From assembly GCA_018242525.1 (NCBI GenBank), contig JAFEBS010000004.1, forward strand, positions 9,082 to 73,081: 64,000 nucleotides of DNA, written 5' to 3'. The notes beneath the pieces are model-generated. The model did no database searches. It had not been told where the DNA came from and saw only the letters and a program-made list of their open reading frames with translations. The stretch's first letter is position 1. Each line of letters starts with the position of its first letter. Of the stretch, positions 35,501 to 44,724 are shown one piece after another. The position numbers were made by a program, and so were the translations under genes. Source of the DNA: Planctomycetota bacterium. Its GTDB lineage: Bacteria > Planctomycetota > Planctomycetia > Planctomycetales > Planctomycetaceae.

Positions 35501-35749
35501 TTCTCCAATAACGGGGTCGAACTGCCCATGGTTCTGGACGACGTGACCGTCAACTTTGACCAGCAGCGTTCCGAAGCGGCTGCTGACACACTTCTTGACT
35601 TCACGCGTGAGGGGCAGCAACTGCTGGTCTTTACCAGCCATATCCACTATGCCCAGTTGTTTCAGCAACGCGGGATCGAACCGATCTGGCTGCCAGCCCG
35701 GCACCCGTCGCAGTCTGCCGAATCCATCGAAGAACGCCGCGCCGGTTGA
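32588..35749 (+). CDS. YhaN/SbcC-like AAA ATPase with coiled coil, CxxC pair and two membrane helices
   Basis: 1053 residues from ATG 32588; the open frame before it is unrelated. The N-terminus is an SMC/Rad50-type ATPase half: IEIERFGVWQDF and Walker A GPNEAGKTT (31-39). A long coiled coil follows, with C252-R-E-C255 in it, similar in position to a small hook but not the classical CPxC. Two hydrophobic helices lie near residues 480-525 (FTIAGAALFVAGLYAS; GWIVGLIFIVLSVFSA), as in YhaN proteins. The C-terminus has the signature LSGGTREQLFLAIRLA and Walker B LPMVLDDVTVNFD. Rad50-like ATPases hold DNA ends for an Mre11-like partner. Translated as a pair with the SbcD-like gene. Confidence 0.85.
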   Translation: MRITGIEIERFGVWQDFKQPLHRSGLTVFYGPNEAGKTTLLRFIRGVLYGFPAEDVPNPKKRSRRDPQSGLLRVEHRGRPYEIRRTAYGDDAGLLSVDGIVAGESTSAFMDDLLSSTDEKLFESVFAVGLPELQQFATLTADQVAEHLYGMTLGPQGRLLMDLPNRIDREFQRLVTSETPQAVLPTLLKRHEELARQLAGTVRQRDRYRELHRKKLELDDRIVKRRERQTQLQANLRGLSFMERVHPPWHRCRECRHELNSLPDFSAFPADGVQRLERLDHEMATATKAREGLLTDMSRTSEQLSGIRINPEIRRFSGAVQMLTEQRVLTKDYESRMSDLEKRAAAQEKELVEHLAGLGRNWSLPRLDAVQDTPDGRAKFVAAQTEYHSIVNQTRRAQRRYKRANGVCRDQELALRTELQSHGIAAEDLDSSVEIAEQRLTQLADLSRWHAEAAELQHRTKTLDQQLERLHDRPGLPDWIHGILSWFTIAGAALFVAGLYASVTTGWIVGLIFIVLSVFSAGTAIAFRTHHEQETQQAVGELRTQRQQNEVERHALLDQISTYVEKSGLREWFARDFTLDELQNGELLAAATRRASSLQQVQKDYQRILHVRKRLSLFRGRLQIQQRDLANARKSWCQTLAYLGLDEIADPAAAVDHWNKVSAARDRRRVHLATRDQSQDIRLSYERFRKQVEDLGTRMQRPKLNSSSPFELVDAWDRELRAAREASQQRKRLKAQLIQFRREAADWQRKLSALEENQNALLALAGVTHRSQLGKRLELMERRKHVEALLEQSTRDLEHIVKSEPDVAIVEDELLRFNPNDVNGMARQYSRELEEIETQLQQAFEQLGTIKQELKTLEADRSSTRIRSELSQVEVQLRHAWESWFAASLASDAVEDIATQFEQANQPEMLAAAIPFLQKLTLGKYHHLWTPLGRKHLFVDDDSGDSRPAERLSGGTREQLFLAIRLAMVKAFSNNGVELPMVLDDVTVNFDQQRSEAAADTLLDFTREGQQLLVFTSHIHYAQLFQQRGIEPIWLPARHPSQSAESIEERRAG

Positions 35750-35789
35750 ATCTTAGGTCGTGTGTATTCCTGCCGCGCTCGCAGCGAAC

Positions 35790-36860
35790 TCAGTAGTCCA
35801 TCCACATCCCCGCGCCTGTCAGGGTTTCTCGCTGACCGGCGAATTCCCATTGCAGGGCAGGGCCCTTGTAGTATTGCATCCCGAGTCGATAGGTGTGACT
35901 GGAGAAACCACGCCACTGCCAACCCGCCATGATGTTGACGCTGGTCACGTACCCGAAGTCCTGTCGTGTGTGACCGTTGATGGCGGCAAACGGGGCTCCC
36001 CGCAGGCCAATCTTCATCGGGGCATATTGGATCCCGTATTGAAGTTCCAACGGCTTCGCACCGTCCTCGTGATTGAGTGCATCGGCGATTTCGAAGTAGG
36101 CCTGCGCGTCATCGGACAGGTGGCGCGTCCAGCCGACAATCAATGAGTCGCGGACATAGTTCAGTCGGTGATACCCCGGATTGCGAAGCAGGAATTCGTC
36201 TCCCAGATGGGAGCTCAAGTGGTAATATCCGGCTTTGAAGGCGTTATTGCCGTATCGCCAGGTCGACAGGAATCCCGCGCGAAAGTCGCAGGCTTCCAGA
36301 TCGTCGCTATGTCCCATGTCGACACGCGGCATGGCGGCACCTTCCAGGTCGAACTGCCACCCTTCGGGCTTGATGGCATCGGTGGTTCCGTATCGCAGTA
36401 AACCAACGTGGCCACCCAGCGTGTTTTCCCAGACAGTTCCCTGACGGCCCTTACTGGCAAACCACACTGAAGACATTCGCGACTCTTTCTCACCAGCCAC
36501 GTACGCCTTGTACATCAATCCGGCTGGCATGACCTGCCATTCATACCCATTGTCGACTTCAGTCGGTCCCGTATCAATGATTTCGTCGACGGTCTGTTCC
36601 TGCCAGTCGACAAGCCTGGTTCGCCCCTCGGTTGGCGAATCCGCTGGCTCGGCATGGCTCGCCAGCGACGCCTTTCCGGGCGACGGACTGGCCAATGTTG
36701 CAGGTGTACGAACGGTCCCGTCCAGTCCCATCTGAACTTGAAGTCCGAATGTGGGACTGTCGACGGGTTGACTTTCAGCACGAGCACGGGGGGCCGAATT
36801 CTCCCGGGCAAGTGCTGTCATCCCGAGCACCAGGAAGCAGCAACTCATCCAGCGAAACAC
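35790..36860 (-). CDS. Exported DUF1207 protein (outer-membrane-like)
   Basis: About 356 residues if started at GTG 36860, where GGAG lies 7 nt upstream and the protein begins with a basic n-region and hydrophobic helix (FRWMSCCFLVLGMTALA); the frame extends to 37061 without a better start. The domain is DUF1207, recognised by AYVAGEKESRMSSVWF, GGHVGLLRYGT, GYYHLSSHLGDEFLLRNPG, RDSLIVGWTRHLS and GKWR-like aromatic, alternating strands in the last third. The pattern of alternating hydrophobic and aromatic residues suggests an outer membrane beta-barrel. Its function is unknown. Converges with the YhaN-like gene with a 40-bp gap. Confidence 0.85.
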   Translation of the reverse strand: MFRWMSCCFLVLGMTALARENSAPRARAESQPVDSPTFGLQVQMGLDGTVRTPATLASPSPGKASLASHAEPADSPTEGRTRLVDWQEQTVDEIIDTGPTEVDNGYEWQVMPAGLMYKAYVAGEKESRMSSVWFASKGRQGTVWENTLGGHVGLLRYGTTDAIKPEGWQFDLEGAAMPRVDMGHSDDLEACDFRAGFLSTWRYGNNAFKAGYYHLSSHLGDEFLLRNPGYHRLNYVRDSLIVGWTRHLSDDAQAYFEIADALNHEDGAKPLELQYGIQYAPMKIGLRGAPFAAINGHTRQDFGYVTSVNIMAGWQWRGFSSHTYRLGMQYYKGPALQWEFAGQRETLTGAGMWMDY

Positions 36861-37326
36861 GCGACGACTCCGGTAACGGTTGGGATACCAATTGGAACGC
36901 GAAATCGTTATCGGCCGCTTATGGCGGAATTGCGGCCGATCCTGACGGTACCAACAGTGAGAATCGCAATCGTCCGTCCGGATATGCCTGACATACCGAA
37001 AACAGAAGGTGGGTAATTTGAGTGGACTTGCACGATGGAGGAGAAGATCACGCGGGTCCAACAGGCCTTTTCAGACATGGGAAAGAAGTCAGCCGCCAGC
37101 ATTCGCTGGCGGCTGACTTTGGAGAGTGCCGAGCCTGCGCTCAAGGCACTCGCCACCGACCTGGGCGAACAGGCCGGAAGGTCTGAAACAGACGAGATAC
37201 ATCTGTTATTCGACAATCCATAAACAAAGCCCCACTGATTATGGCCAATTCCTTGCCTTTGACCTGAATTGGTGAATCGGGGGCGGAACAGGACGTGCCG
37301 GCCTGCCTGACGAGCATCGGACTCGA
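36861..37326. other. Intergenic region between DUF1207 and glgB
   Basis: No gene supported. It holds the terminator of glgB (37087-37120) and the promoter of the DUF1207 gene. A 62-residue frame at 37035-37223 spans the hairpin and is not credible. Confidence 0.45.
37087..37120 (-). terminator. Perfect 13-bp hairpin, terminator of the glgE operon
   Basis: GTCAGCCGCCAGC and GCTGGCGGCTGAC form a perfect 13-bp stem with a 4-nt loop, followed on the minus strand by TTCTTTCCC. It lies about 200 bp after the glgB stop and before the DUF1207 gene. Confidence 0.75.
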
Positions 37327-39267
37327 TCACGTCGTCAATGGCGCGGCAGTTTCTGAGGCGGTTTTGTCGGCGGAACTTCGTTTGAAAAACACAATGCCCA
37401 AGGGAGGCAGCGTCAGATTCAGTGACCACATCTGGCCGTGGCTGGGAATCGCCACTGCGTACGTTCCGCCGGCGTTTCCGACGCCCGAGCCACCATAATA
37501 CAGTCCGTCACTGTTGAGCACTTCCTGCCAGTATCCCCCGGCAGGAACACCGATGCGGTAGTTGTGCCGTGGGACCGGAGTGAAATTCCCGACGATCAGG
37601 ATGTCATCGGCTGGATCAGGTCCGCAGCGGAAAAACGACAAAACACTGCGCTCGGCATCGCCGCCTTCCACCCACCGAAACCCGCTGGAATTCGAGTCGA
37701 ATTGGGCCATTCCGGGTTCGGTTCGGTAGATGCGATTCAGGTCCTGTACCAGGTGCCGTATGCCGTCATGCGCCGGCAATTCCAGCAGCGTCCAGTCGAG
37801 GACCGCGTCGTGATTCCATTCCTTCCTCGTACCGAATTCGCACCCCATGAACAGCAGCTTCTTGCCGGGTTGGGCGAATTGATAACTCAGCAGCAGTCGC
37901 AGGTTGGCGAATTTCTGCCAGTCATCGCCGGGCATCTTTTCAAGCAGTGAACCTTTTCCATGGACGACCTCATCATGCGACAGTGGCAGCAGGAAGTTCT
38001 CGGAAAAGGCGTAGACCGAACGAAACGTCAACTGATGATGATGGTGTTTGCGATGAATCGGATCCTGCTGCAGATAGGCGAGCGTGTCGTGCATCCACCC
38101 CATATCCCACTTGTAGCCGAAGCCCAGGCCGCCGTCGTACACGGGTCGCGAAACTTTCGGCCACGACGTGGATTCTTCCGCAGCGGTCAGGACATCGGGA
38201 AAGCTCTGGTAGACCATCGTGTTCAACTGTTGCAGGAAGTCGATCGCTTCCAGGTTTTCACGACCGCCGTATCTGTTGGGAATCCACTCGTTCGCGGATC
38301 GCGAGTAATCGAGATACAGCATCGACGCGACGGCGTCGACGCGCAGACCGTCGACGTGATACTTGTCGAGCCAGAACATGGCGTTGCTCAACAGGAAGCT
38401 GCGAACTTCGTTGCGTCCATAATTGAAGATGTACGTGTTCCAGTCGGGATGGAATCCCTGCCTGGGATCGGCGTGTTCGTACAGCGACGTGCCGTCGAAT
38501 TTGCCCAGTCCGTGGGCATCCGTTACGAAATGGGACGGCACCCAATCGAGAATGACGCCGATGTTGTGCTGATGCAGATAGTCGATCAGATACATGAAGT
38601 CCTGTGGCGGACCGTAACGGCGGGTCGGTGCAAAATACGAACTGGTCTGATAACCCCAGGACCCGTAGAACGGGTGCTCCATGATCGGAAGTAATTCGAC
38701 ATGCGTGAAGCCCATCGACTTCACGTGATCCACCAGCCGGTGGGCCGCCGTGCGGTATGAGCAGACATTTTCTTTGCCGTGCGGCGCGAGCATCCAGGAG
38801 CCGAGATGCACCTCGTAAATGGTGATCGGCGACCCCGCGGCCTGAAGTTGGCTCCGGCCGGCCATCCAGACTTCGTCGTGCCACGAATAGTTAAGATCGA
38901 CGATCACAGACGCCGTATCAGGCGGGGTTTCGGCCGCGAACGCGAACGGATCGGCTTTGTTTCGGGCAAAGCTGGCCTGGTCCGTGACGATCCAATATTT
39001 GTAGCGTTGACCGACGGTCGCATTAGCGGCGAAGCCTTCCCAGATGCCCGTACGGCCGCGCGGAGAGAGCGGATGAACCGCGTTATCCCAACCGTTGAAA
39101 TCACCGACGACGGAGACGTAATTGGCATTCGGCGCCCAGACCGCGAACCAGGTACCGCGCTGTCCATCCAAGTCAACGAGATGTGCGCCCAGTCTGTCGT
39201 ACAACCGGTGGTGAGTCCCCTCGTTGAACAAGTACAGGTCCTTGTCGCTCAGACGGATGGTATTCAT
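37327..39267 (-). CDS. glgB: 1,4-alpha-glucan branching enzyme
   Basis: 646 residues from ATG 39267 with AGGA 8 nt upstream. An N-terminal carbohydrate-binding domain (WFAVWAPNANYVSVVGDFNGWD) precedes a GH13_9 barrel: MEHPFYGSWGYQ, ILDWVPSHF, the nucleophile Asp in DGLRVDAVASMLYLDYSR, Glu in TAAEESTSWP and Asp in LSHDEVVHGKGSL. It transfers alpha-1,4 segments to alpha-1,6 branches. The gene lies 19 bp after treS/mak, so it is the last gene of marR-glgE-treS/mak-glgB. It would branch the GlgE product. Confidence 0.97.
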   Translation of the reverse strand: MNTIRLSDKDLYLFNEGTHHRLYDRLGAHLVDLDGQRGTWFAVWAPNANYVSVVGDFNGWDNAVHPLSPRGRTGIWEGFAANATVGQRYKYWIVTDQASFARNKADPFAFAAETPPDTASVIVDLNYSWHDEVWMAGRSQLQAAGSPITIYEVHLGSWMLAPHGKENVCSYRTAAHRLVDHVKSMGFTHVELLPIMEHPFYGSWGYQTSSYFAPTRRYGPPQDFMYLIDYLHQHNIGVILDWVPSHFVTDAHGLGKFDGTSLYEHADPRQGFHPDWNTYIFNYGRNEVRSFLLSNAMFWLDKYHVDGLRVDAVASMLYLDYSRSANEWIPNRYGGRENLEAIDFLQQLNTMVYQSFPDVLTAAEESTSWPKVSRPVYDGGLGFGYKWDMGWMHDTLAYLQQDPIHRKHHHHQLTFRSVYAFSENFLLPLSHDEVVHGKGSLLEKMPGDDWQKFANLRLLLSYQFAQPGKKLLFMGCEFGTRKEWNHDAVLDWTLLELPAHDGIRHLVQDLNRIYRTEPGMAQFDSNSSGFRWVEGGDAERSVLSFFRCGPDPADDILIVGNFTPVPRHNYRIGVPAGGYWQEVLNSDGLYYGGSGVGNAGGTYAVAIPSHGQMWSLNLTLPPLGIVFFKRSSADKTASETAAPLTT

Positions 39268-39286
39268 GTTGATATCCTGGCGGAAC

Positions 39287-42200
39287 TCATATCCGGGATT
39301 CGAGAATTCGAAGAATGCCGCCCATGGGGACTTGGACCCAGGTTGGCCGATTGTTCAGTTCGTACGCCAGTTCGTAGACTGCTTTTTCGAGCAGGAAGAC
39401 GTCGAGCAACGTTTTGACTTCGGCAGTCCCCTGTGTCGCGAAGCTGGAGGACTTGACGGTGTTCAGATACGAAGCCAGGAATTGCGCGCTGGTCCATTGA
39501 GACCAGAAGACGGCCCAGCCCTGGTAGGCCGGGAAATCGTCCTTGTGAACGACCGCCGACACTTGATTGAACAGGACTGTCTGCGCAGCGTAATCGAACG
39601 AACGGATCATGCCAGCGACGTCTCGTAGCGGTGACCGCTTGATTCGTCGCTCGCTGATCCGGCGCGAGGGCTCGCCTTCAAAGTCAATGATGACAAAGTC
39701 CTTCCCCGTAAACAGGACTTGTCCCAGGTGGTAATCGCCGTGGCAGCGAATCCGTGCTCCGCTGAGTTTGCGGCCGACGATGGATTCAAATCGAAGAAGC
39801 AGTTCCTGTTCGCCTTTCAACAATGCCTGTGCGTCAGACTGGATACCCGCAGGCAGGGAGCTGATCTTGCCCCGCAGCATGCGAATGGTCTTGCGGGCCA
39901 GGCTGCGCATCCCCTGATACAGCGATCGTTGATAGAGTTCGGAAAACGATTCGGAGACGAAGTCGGGGTTTTCCGAGGCCGAAGCCAGCGCCAGGTGCAT
40001 TTCTCCCGTGCGCTGTCCGAGCAGCGCGGCCGATTCGAGATACGCGTTGCACAGGTCGCGTGCCAATGGCGGCAACGGTTCCGCAGCAGCGGCCACCAGT
40101 CCGTTCTTTGGCAGATCGGCCACATCTGGAGGGTCTATGCGGTGAGTCGACAGCACCCGATCGAAAAAGCGGTTCACGTTTTCCAGCGTGTAACTCCAGG
40201 CATCCCCCTCGTTGCGCACGAACTCCTGCAGGACGCCCACGGTCGAGAGTGATCCGGTACTCGGGTGATAATCGACGGACCCGGCAACCTGCGGCACATT
40301 GGAAAAATGAGCCGTCTCCGTCAGAAACCGGCCAATTTCCAAGTCCGGATTCACTCCTTCGTCCAGGCGGCGAAACATCTTCAACAGCATTCGATCGCCA
40401 TAGATGATCGTGCTATTGCTTTGCTCTGCCCGCAGACTGCGTACGGCGAGGTGGTCGTCCGGAGAACCGCGCAGGGTCCTGAAGGATCGCAACGGATGGC
40501 CGGCCAGGGCACCGTGCTGCCCCTGGGCGCGGCGGCGACCGCCGATCATGTCCAGCATCAATTGCCCCAACGCTTCGTTGCCGAACGCATCGTACAGGAC
40601 GCCGGATACGGTCTCCTTGCCAGCGGTCAGTGTCAGCGTGGCGATCAGGGCCGCCGAATTGTCGCCGATCATTTGAGTGGCCTGCTGACCCGAAGCGAAT
40701 CCGACCGGCAAAAGGTAGGTCTCCGCCACATCGTTGACGTAGTCGACTTCCACGAACAACAGTTGGACGTCCCCGTTCTGATCGTGTTCCAGCCGCACCG
40801 TATCGGTGATGCTCGCTGTCCGAATGGATTTTGCCTTTCCGGAAAACCACCGGCGTTTCTGCAGCCACTCGGGCAGCAGTTTCGTCAAGGCATTCCCCCC
40901 CCTGCCATCCAATACGTGGTACCATTTGTCTTTGGCAGTCAGTGCCGGAAGATGATCGGCCGCCCTGGGAGCCGCTGGCGAGACTTCTGTCACGGACAAC
41001 GTCGGTTCGACCACCGGTTGCAGCGAGAACCAGTAGAAGCTGTGCGGACCAAGGGTCAGCATGTAGGGCAATTCCCCGATCCGAGGAAACGGAGTTTGAC
41101 CGAACAATTCCGTCGGCGTGCAACCTCGGAATTCAGACAGATCCAGTTCGACGTACTGCGCGAACCGGGACAGGTTGGCCACCACCAGAATTGTCTGGTG
41201 ATCCAGGCAGCGCAGATAGGCCAGCACTCGGTTGTTCTCTGGGAGCAGGAACCGCAGGGATCCGCGCGCGAAAACCGGTGTCTGTTGACGCAGGGCAATC
41301 ATTCGCTTCGTCCACCAGAACAGCGAATACAGATTCTGCCGAGACGACTCGACGTTGACGGCCTCGTAGTGATATTCGTGGTCGATGATCACCGGCAGGA
41401 ACATCTGCTGGGGATTGCCGTCGGAAAAGCCGGCATTGCGATCGGGGCTCCATTGCATCGGCGTGCGAACACCGTTGCGGTCCCCCAGGTAGATGTTGTC
41501 CCCCATGCCGATTTCATCGCCGTAATAGATGACGGGCGTCCCCGGCAGCGACATCAGCAGCGAGTTCAGCAGTTCGATTTTTCGACGACTGCCCCCCAGC
41601 AGGGGTGACAGTCGATGGCGAATCCCCTGGTTGATGCGGGCCTGAGGATTGTGCGCATAAACGCTGTACATGTAATCGCGTTCTTCATCCGTCACCATCT
41701 CCAGCGTCAGTTCGTCGTGGTTTCTCAGGAACATGAACCACTGGCACGATTCGGGGATTTCCGGAGTCTGCTGCATGATGTCGATGATTGGAAAGCGATC
41801 CTCCATCTGCACCGCCATGAACATTCGCGGCATGACGGGGAAGTGAAACGCCGCATGACATTCGTCCCCGTCGCCAAAGTACTGCACGGCGTCCTCCGGC
41901 CATTGATTGGCCTCGGCCAGCAGCATTCGCCCCGGATAATGCTTGTCGACATGTGCCCGGATTTCACGGAGTTGGGCGTGGGTTTCGGGCAGGTTTTCGC
42001 AGTTGGAGCCTTCCTTCTCGAACAGGTAGGGGACGGCATCCAGTCGCAGGCCGTCGACCCCCATCGACAGCCAGTGATCGAGTACCTGCAGCATCGCCTT
42101 GCGGACGTCGGGGCTTTCAAAGTTCAGATCGGGCTGATGACTGTAAAAGCGATGCCAGAAATAGGCACCGGCGACCGGATCCCATGTCCAGTTCGATTTC

Positions 42201-42652
42201 TCGAAATCCTTGAAGATGATCCGGGCATCCTGGTATTTCTGCGGAGTGTCGTTCCAGACGTAGAAATTTCGGTGGCGGGAGCCGGGCTTGGCAAGGCGGG
42301 CCCGCTGAAACCACGGATGCTGATCCGAAGTGTGATTGAGCACCAGTTCGATGATCACCTTCAAGTCACGGTCATGAGCCGCGCGCAAAAACGCCTTGAA
42401 GTCCTGCAATGTGCCGTAGCTGGGATTGACCGTTGTATAGTCGGCGATGTCGTATCCATCGTCTCGCAACGGCGAAGGGAAGAACGGCAGCAGCCAGATC
42501 GCGGTTGCTCCCAGGTCCTGGATGTAATCCAGCTTGCTCATCAGGCCGCGAAAATCCCCCACTCCGTCCGCCGTCGAATCGCAGAACGAGCGGACATGGA
42601 CCTGATACACGACAGCATCTTTATACCACAACAGGTTTGCATCCTTTGTCAC
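39287..42652 (-). CDS. treS: Trehalose synthase fused to maltokinase (TreS-Mak)
   Basis: 1121 residues from a GTG at 42652 with a perfect AGGAGG 8 nt upstream. Residues 1 to about 560 are GH13_16 trehalose synthase: AVVYQVHVRSFCDS, GDFRGLMSKLDYIQ, VLNHTSDQHPWFQ, GVDGLRLDAVPYLFEKEG, LLAEANQWPED and FLRNHDELTLEM. The C-terminal part (about 600-1121) is a maltokinase: RRWFSGKAKSI, and the catalytic HGDYHLGQVLF with IIDFEGEPSR. Together they turn trehalose to maltose, then phosphorylate it to alpha-maltose 1-phosphate, the substrate of GlgE, whose gene is 65 bp upstream. The fused arrangement is known in several phyla. Confidence 0.96.
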   Translation of the reverse strand: MTKDANLLWYKDAVVYQVHVRSFCDSTADGVGDFRGLMSKLDYIQDLGATAIWLLPFFPSPLRDDGYDIADYTTVNPSYGTLQDFKAFLRAAHDRDLKVIIELVLNHTSDQHPWFQRARLAKPGSRHRNFYVWNDTPQKYQDARIIFKDFEKSNWTWDPVAGAYFWHRFYSHQPDLNFESPDVRKAMLQVLDHWLSMGVDGLRLDAVPYLFEKEGSNCENLPETHAQLREIRAHVDKHYPGRMLLAEANQWPEDAVQYFGDGDECHAAFHFPVMPRMFMAVQMEDRFPIIDIMQQTPEIPESCQWFMFLRNHDELTLEMVTDEERDYMYSVYAHNPQARINQGIRHRLSPLLGGSRRKIELLNSLLMSLPGTPVIYYGDEIGMGDNIYLGDRNGVRTPMQWSPDRNAGFSDGNPQQMFLPVIIDHEYHYEAVNVESSRQNLYSLFWWTKRMIALRQQTPVFARGSLRFLLPENNRVLAYLRCLDHQTILVVANLSRFAQYVELDLSEFRGCTPTELFGQTPFPRIGELPYMLTLGPHSFYWFSLQPVVEPTLSVTEVSPAAPRAADHLPALTAKDKWYHVLDGRGGNALTKLLPEWLQKRRWFSGKAKSIRTASITDTVRLEHDQNGDVQLLFVEVDYVNDVAETYLLPVGFASGQQATQMIGDNSAALIATLTLTAGKETVSGVLYDAFGNEALGQLMLDMIGGRRRAQGQHGALAGHPLRSFRTLRGSPDDHLAVRSLRAEQSNSTIIYGDRMLLKMFRRLDEGVNPDLEIGRFLTETAHFSNVPQVAGSVDYHPSTGSLSTVGVLQEFVRNEGDAWSYTLENVNRFFDRVLSTHRIDPPDVADLPKNGLVAAAAEPLPPLARDLCNAYLESAALLGQRTGEMHLALASASENPDFVSESFSELYQRSLYQGMRSLARKTIRMLRGKISSLPAGIQSDAQALLKGEQELLLRFESIVGRKLSGARIRCHGDYHLGQVLFTGKDFVIIDFEGEPSRRISERRIKRSPLRDVAGMIRSFDYAAQTVLFNQVSAVVHKDDFPAYQGWAVFWSQWTSAQFLASYLNTVKSSSFATQGTAEVKTLLDVFLLEKAVYELAYELNNRPTWVQVPMGGILRILESRI

Positions 42653-42717
42653 CGCGTCGCCTCCTGGGGGTGGGCGGGCCAGTTCACCTCGCCCGGCAGA
42701 TCATTGGCACTTCAAGA

Positions 42718-44724
42718 TTATAGAAAGTACTCGAACTGAGATTCCGTCCGGACCTGCTTGCGCATTCGGAAAATGTGTGCTGGCGAAACTTGTGGATTCA
42801 GTTCCACAAAATTCCGCGGACCCGTCCACAAGTAGCGGCCAGCACCCAGCAGGTCGTGCGCCTGAAAGGAATGCGTGGAGTCGATGCCGAACTCCACCAG
42901 CGGCAACTCGATGAATCCCGACTGCGTGTGGTGCGGGTCGAGATTCACCACAACCACCACACCATCGGTGCCGTCAGCGGTCCACTTGCTGAAACCGATC
43001 AACTGGTCGTTGTCGACGGGATGAAACCGCAGCGTGACATTGTCCTGGAGCGCCGCGTTCTCCCGACGAATGGCGTTCACCCGAGCGATGAAATGCCGCA
43101 GGCTCCCCGGCGATTGCCAGTCCCAGGTATGGATCTGGTACTTTTCAGAATCCAGATACTCTTCGCTGCCGGGTTCGCGAGGTGTGGCAACACAGAGCTC
43201 AAAGGCTGGCCCATAGATTCCACACGAGGCTCCCAATGTCGCCGCCAGCACGTACCGCATCATGAAGGCGGCGCGTCCGCCAAACTGAAGAAACTCGTTC
43301 AAGATGTCCGGTGTGTTTGGCCACAGATTCGGCCGCATGAAATCCGAAACCGGTGGCCGTGCCAGTTCCGTGAAATACTCAGTGAGCTCCTGCTTGGTGT
43401 TCCGCCAGGTGAAATAGGTATAGGACTGGGTGAATCCCAGTTTGGCGAGGCGATGCATCACGGCGGGACGCGTGAACGCTTCTGCCAGGAAGATTGTCTC
43501 CGGATAAACCGACTTGACTTCGGCGATCGCCCATTCCCAGAACGTCAGTGACTTCGTGTGAGGATTGTCCACGCGAAACACCCGCACCCCTTCACCGCCC
43601 CAGAACAACAGCACACTTTTGAGCTCCTCCCACAGGTTCTGCCAATCGTCCGACTCGAAGTCAAAGGGATAAATGTCCTGGTATTTTTTGGGCGGGTTTT
43701 CGGCGTATTGAATCGAACCGTCCGGCCGTCGGCGGAACCAGTCCGGGTGGCAGGCGACATACGGATGATCCGGAGCACACTGGAAGGCGATGTCCAGCGC
43801 CAGGTCGATTCCGAACGATTTCGCCTTCGTCATCAGCCGCCGAAAATCCTCAATCGTCCCGAGATCAGGATGGATCGCCTTGTGACCACCTTCGGTGGCG
43901 CCAATGGCCCAGGGGCTCCCGACGTCTCCTGGTTGTGCCTCGACGGCATTGTTCCGGCCCTTGCGATAGCTGCGTCCGATCGGGTGGATCGGTGGAAAAT
44001 ACAGCACATCAAAACCCATGTCGGCGACGTAAGGAAGTTTCCTCTCGCAATCGGCCAGCGTCCCGTGCTGACCCGGCACCGACGAACTGGACCGCGGGAA
44101 AAACTCGTACCAGGTGCTGAATCGCGCCAGGGGACGATCCACTTCCACGGGAAGTTCCTGTTCAAACCGGGTGACGTGTCGTCGATCGGTGTACTGGTGC
44201 ATCTGCTCGGCCAGGACAGGTGACAGCGCGGCTTCAATCTGGGACGACCGCTCAACTCCGCCTTCGAGACTGCTGGCGAACAATTCCAGTGCGGATCGAG
44301 CCAGCTCGGGGACCTGCGGCAAATGTTCCCGAATGATTTGTGCTCCCACCAGCAGATCAATGGCAACGTCCTGACCCGCCTTCACTCGCTTCTGGAAGTC
44401 GCGCTGCCAGGTGGCGAACCGATCAATCCAGGCTTCCACGGTGAAGAAATGGCACCCGAGCCTGTCCACCACAAACGATGCTTGCCACTTGTCGTTCGTC
44501 AGTGAGTGCAGGTCGGACGTGCGCCAGGTTGACTCGGTGTGATGGCGAAACAACAATCGGCCGGTGACCACGTCGTGACCGTCAGCGAAGATCCGACTCT
44601 GTACATTCACCGTGTCGCCAACGACCCGCTTGGGCGCGAATCGACCTTGGTCGACTTGCGGTGTTACGTCTTCGATCAGTACGCGACTGCGTCCGGTCGC
44701 GTGGCCGACTGCAATGTGACTCAT
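42718..44724 (-). CDS. glgE: Alpha-1,4-glucan:maltose-1-phosphate maltosyltransferase
   Basis: 668 residues, about the length of characterised GlgE. ATG 44724 overlaps the marR stop as ATGA and has GGGAG upstream. GH13_3 motifs: ARFSTWYEFFPRS, VLYFPPIHPIGRSYRKGRNN, ALDIAFQCAPDHPYV, ENPPKKYQDIYP (a family marker), the nucleophile Asp in VFRVDNPHTKS, and the acid/base Glu in FLAEAFTRP. It extends glucan with maltose from maltose 1-phosphate. With TreS-Mak and GlgB it makes the complete GlgE pathway in one operon. Confidence 0.96.
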   Translation of the reverse strand: MSHIAVGHATGRSRVLIEDVTPQVDQGRFAPKRVVGDTVNVQSRIFADGHDVVTGRLLFRHHTESTWRTSDLHSLTNDKWQASFVVDRLGCHFFTVEAWIDRFATWQRDFQKRVKAGQDVAIDLLVGAQIIREHLPQVPELARSALELFASSLEGGVERSSQIEAALSPVLAEQMHQYTDRRHVTRFEQELPVEVDRPLARFSTWYEFFPRSSSSVPGQHGTLADCERKLPYVADMGFDVLYFPPIHPIGRSYRKGRNNAVEAQPGDVGSPWAIGATEGGHKAIHPDLGTIEDFRRLMTKAKSFGIDLALDIAFQCAPDHPYVACHPDWFRRRPDGSIQYAENPPKKYQDIYPFDFESDDWQNLWEELKSVLLFWGGEGVRVFRVDNPHTKSLTFWEWAIAEVKSVYPETIFLAEAFTRPAVMHRLAKLGFTQSYTYFTWRNTKQELTEYFTELARPPVSDFMRPNLWPNTPDILNEFLQFGGRAAFMMRYVLAATLGASCGIYGPAFELCVATPREPGSEEYLDSEKYQIHTWDWQSPGSLRHFIARVNAIRRENAALQDNVTLRFHPVDNDQLIGFSKWTADGTDGVVVVVNLDPHHTQSGFIELPLVEFGIDSTHSFQAHDLLGAGRYLWTGPRNFVELNPQVSPAHIFRMRKQVRTESQFEYFL

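Noticed and set aside
37035..37223. 62-residue plus-strand gene
   Set aside because: The frame spans the perfect terminator hairpin at 37087-37120, and its protein has no recognisable features.
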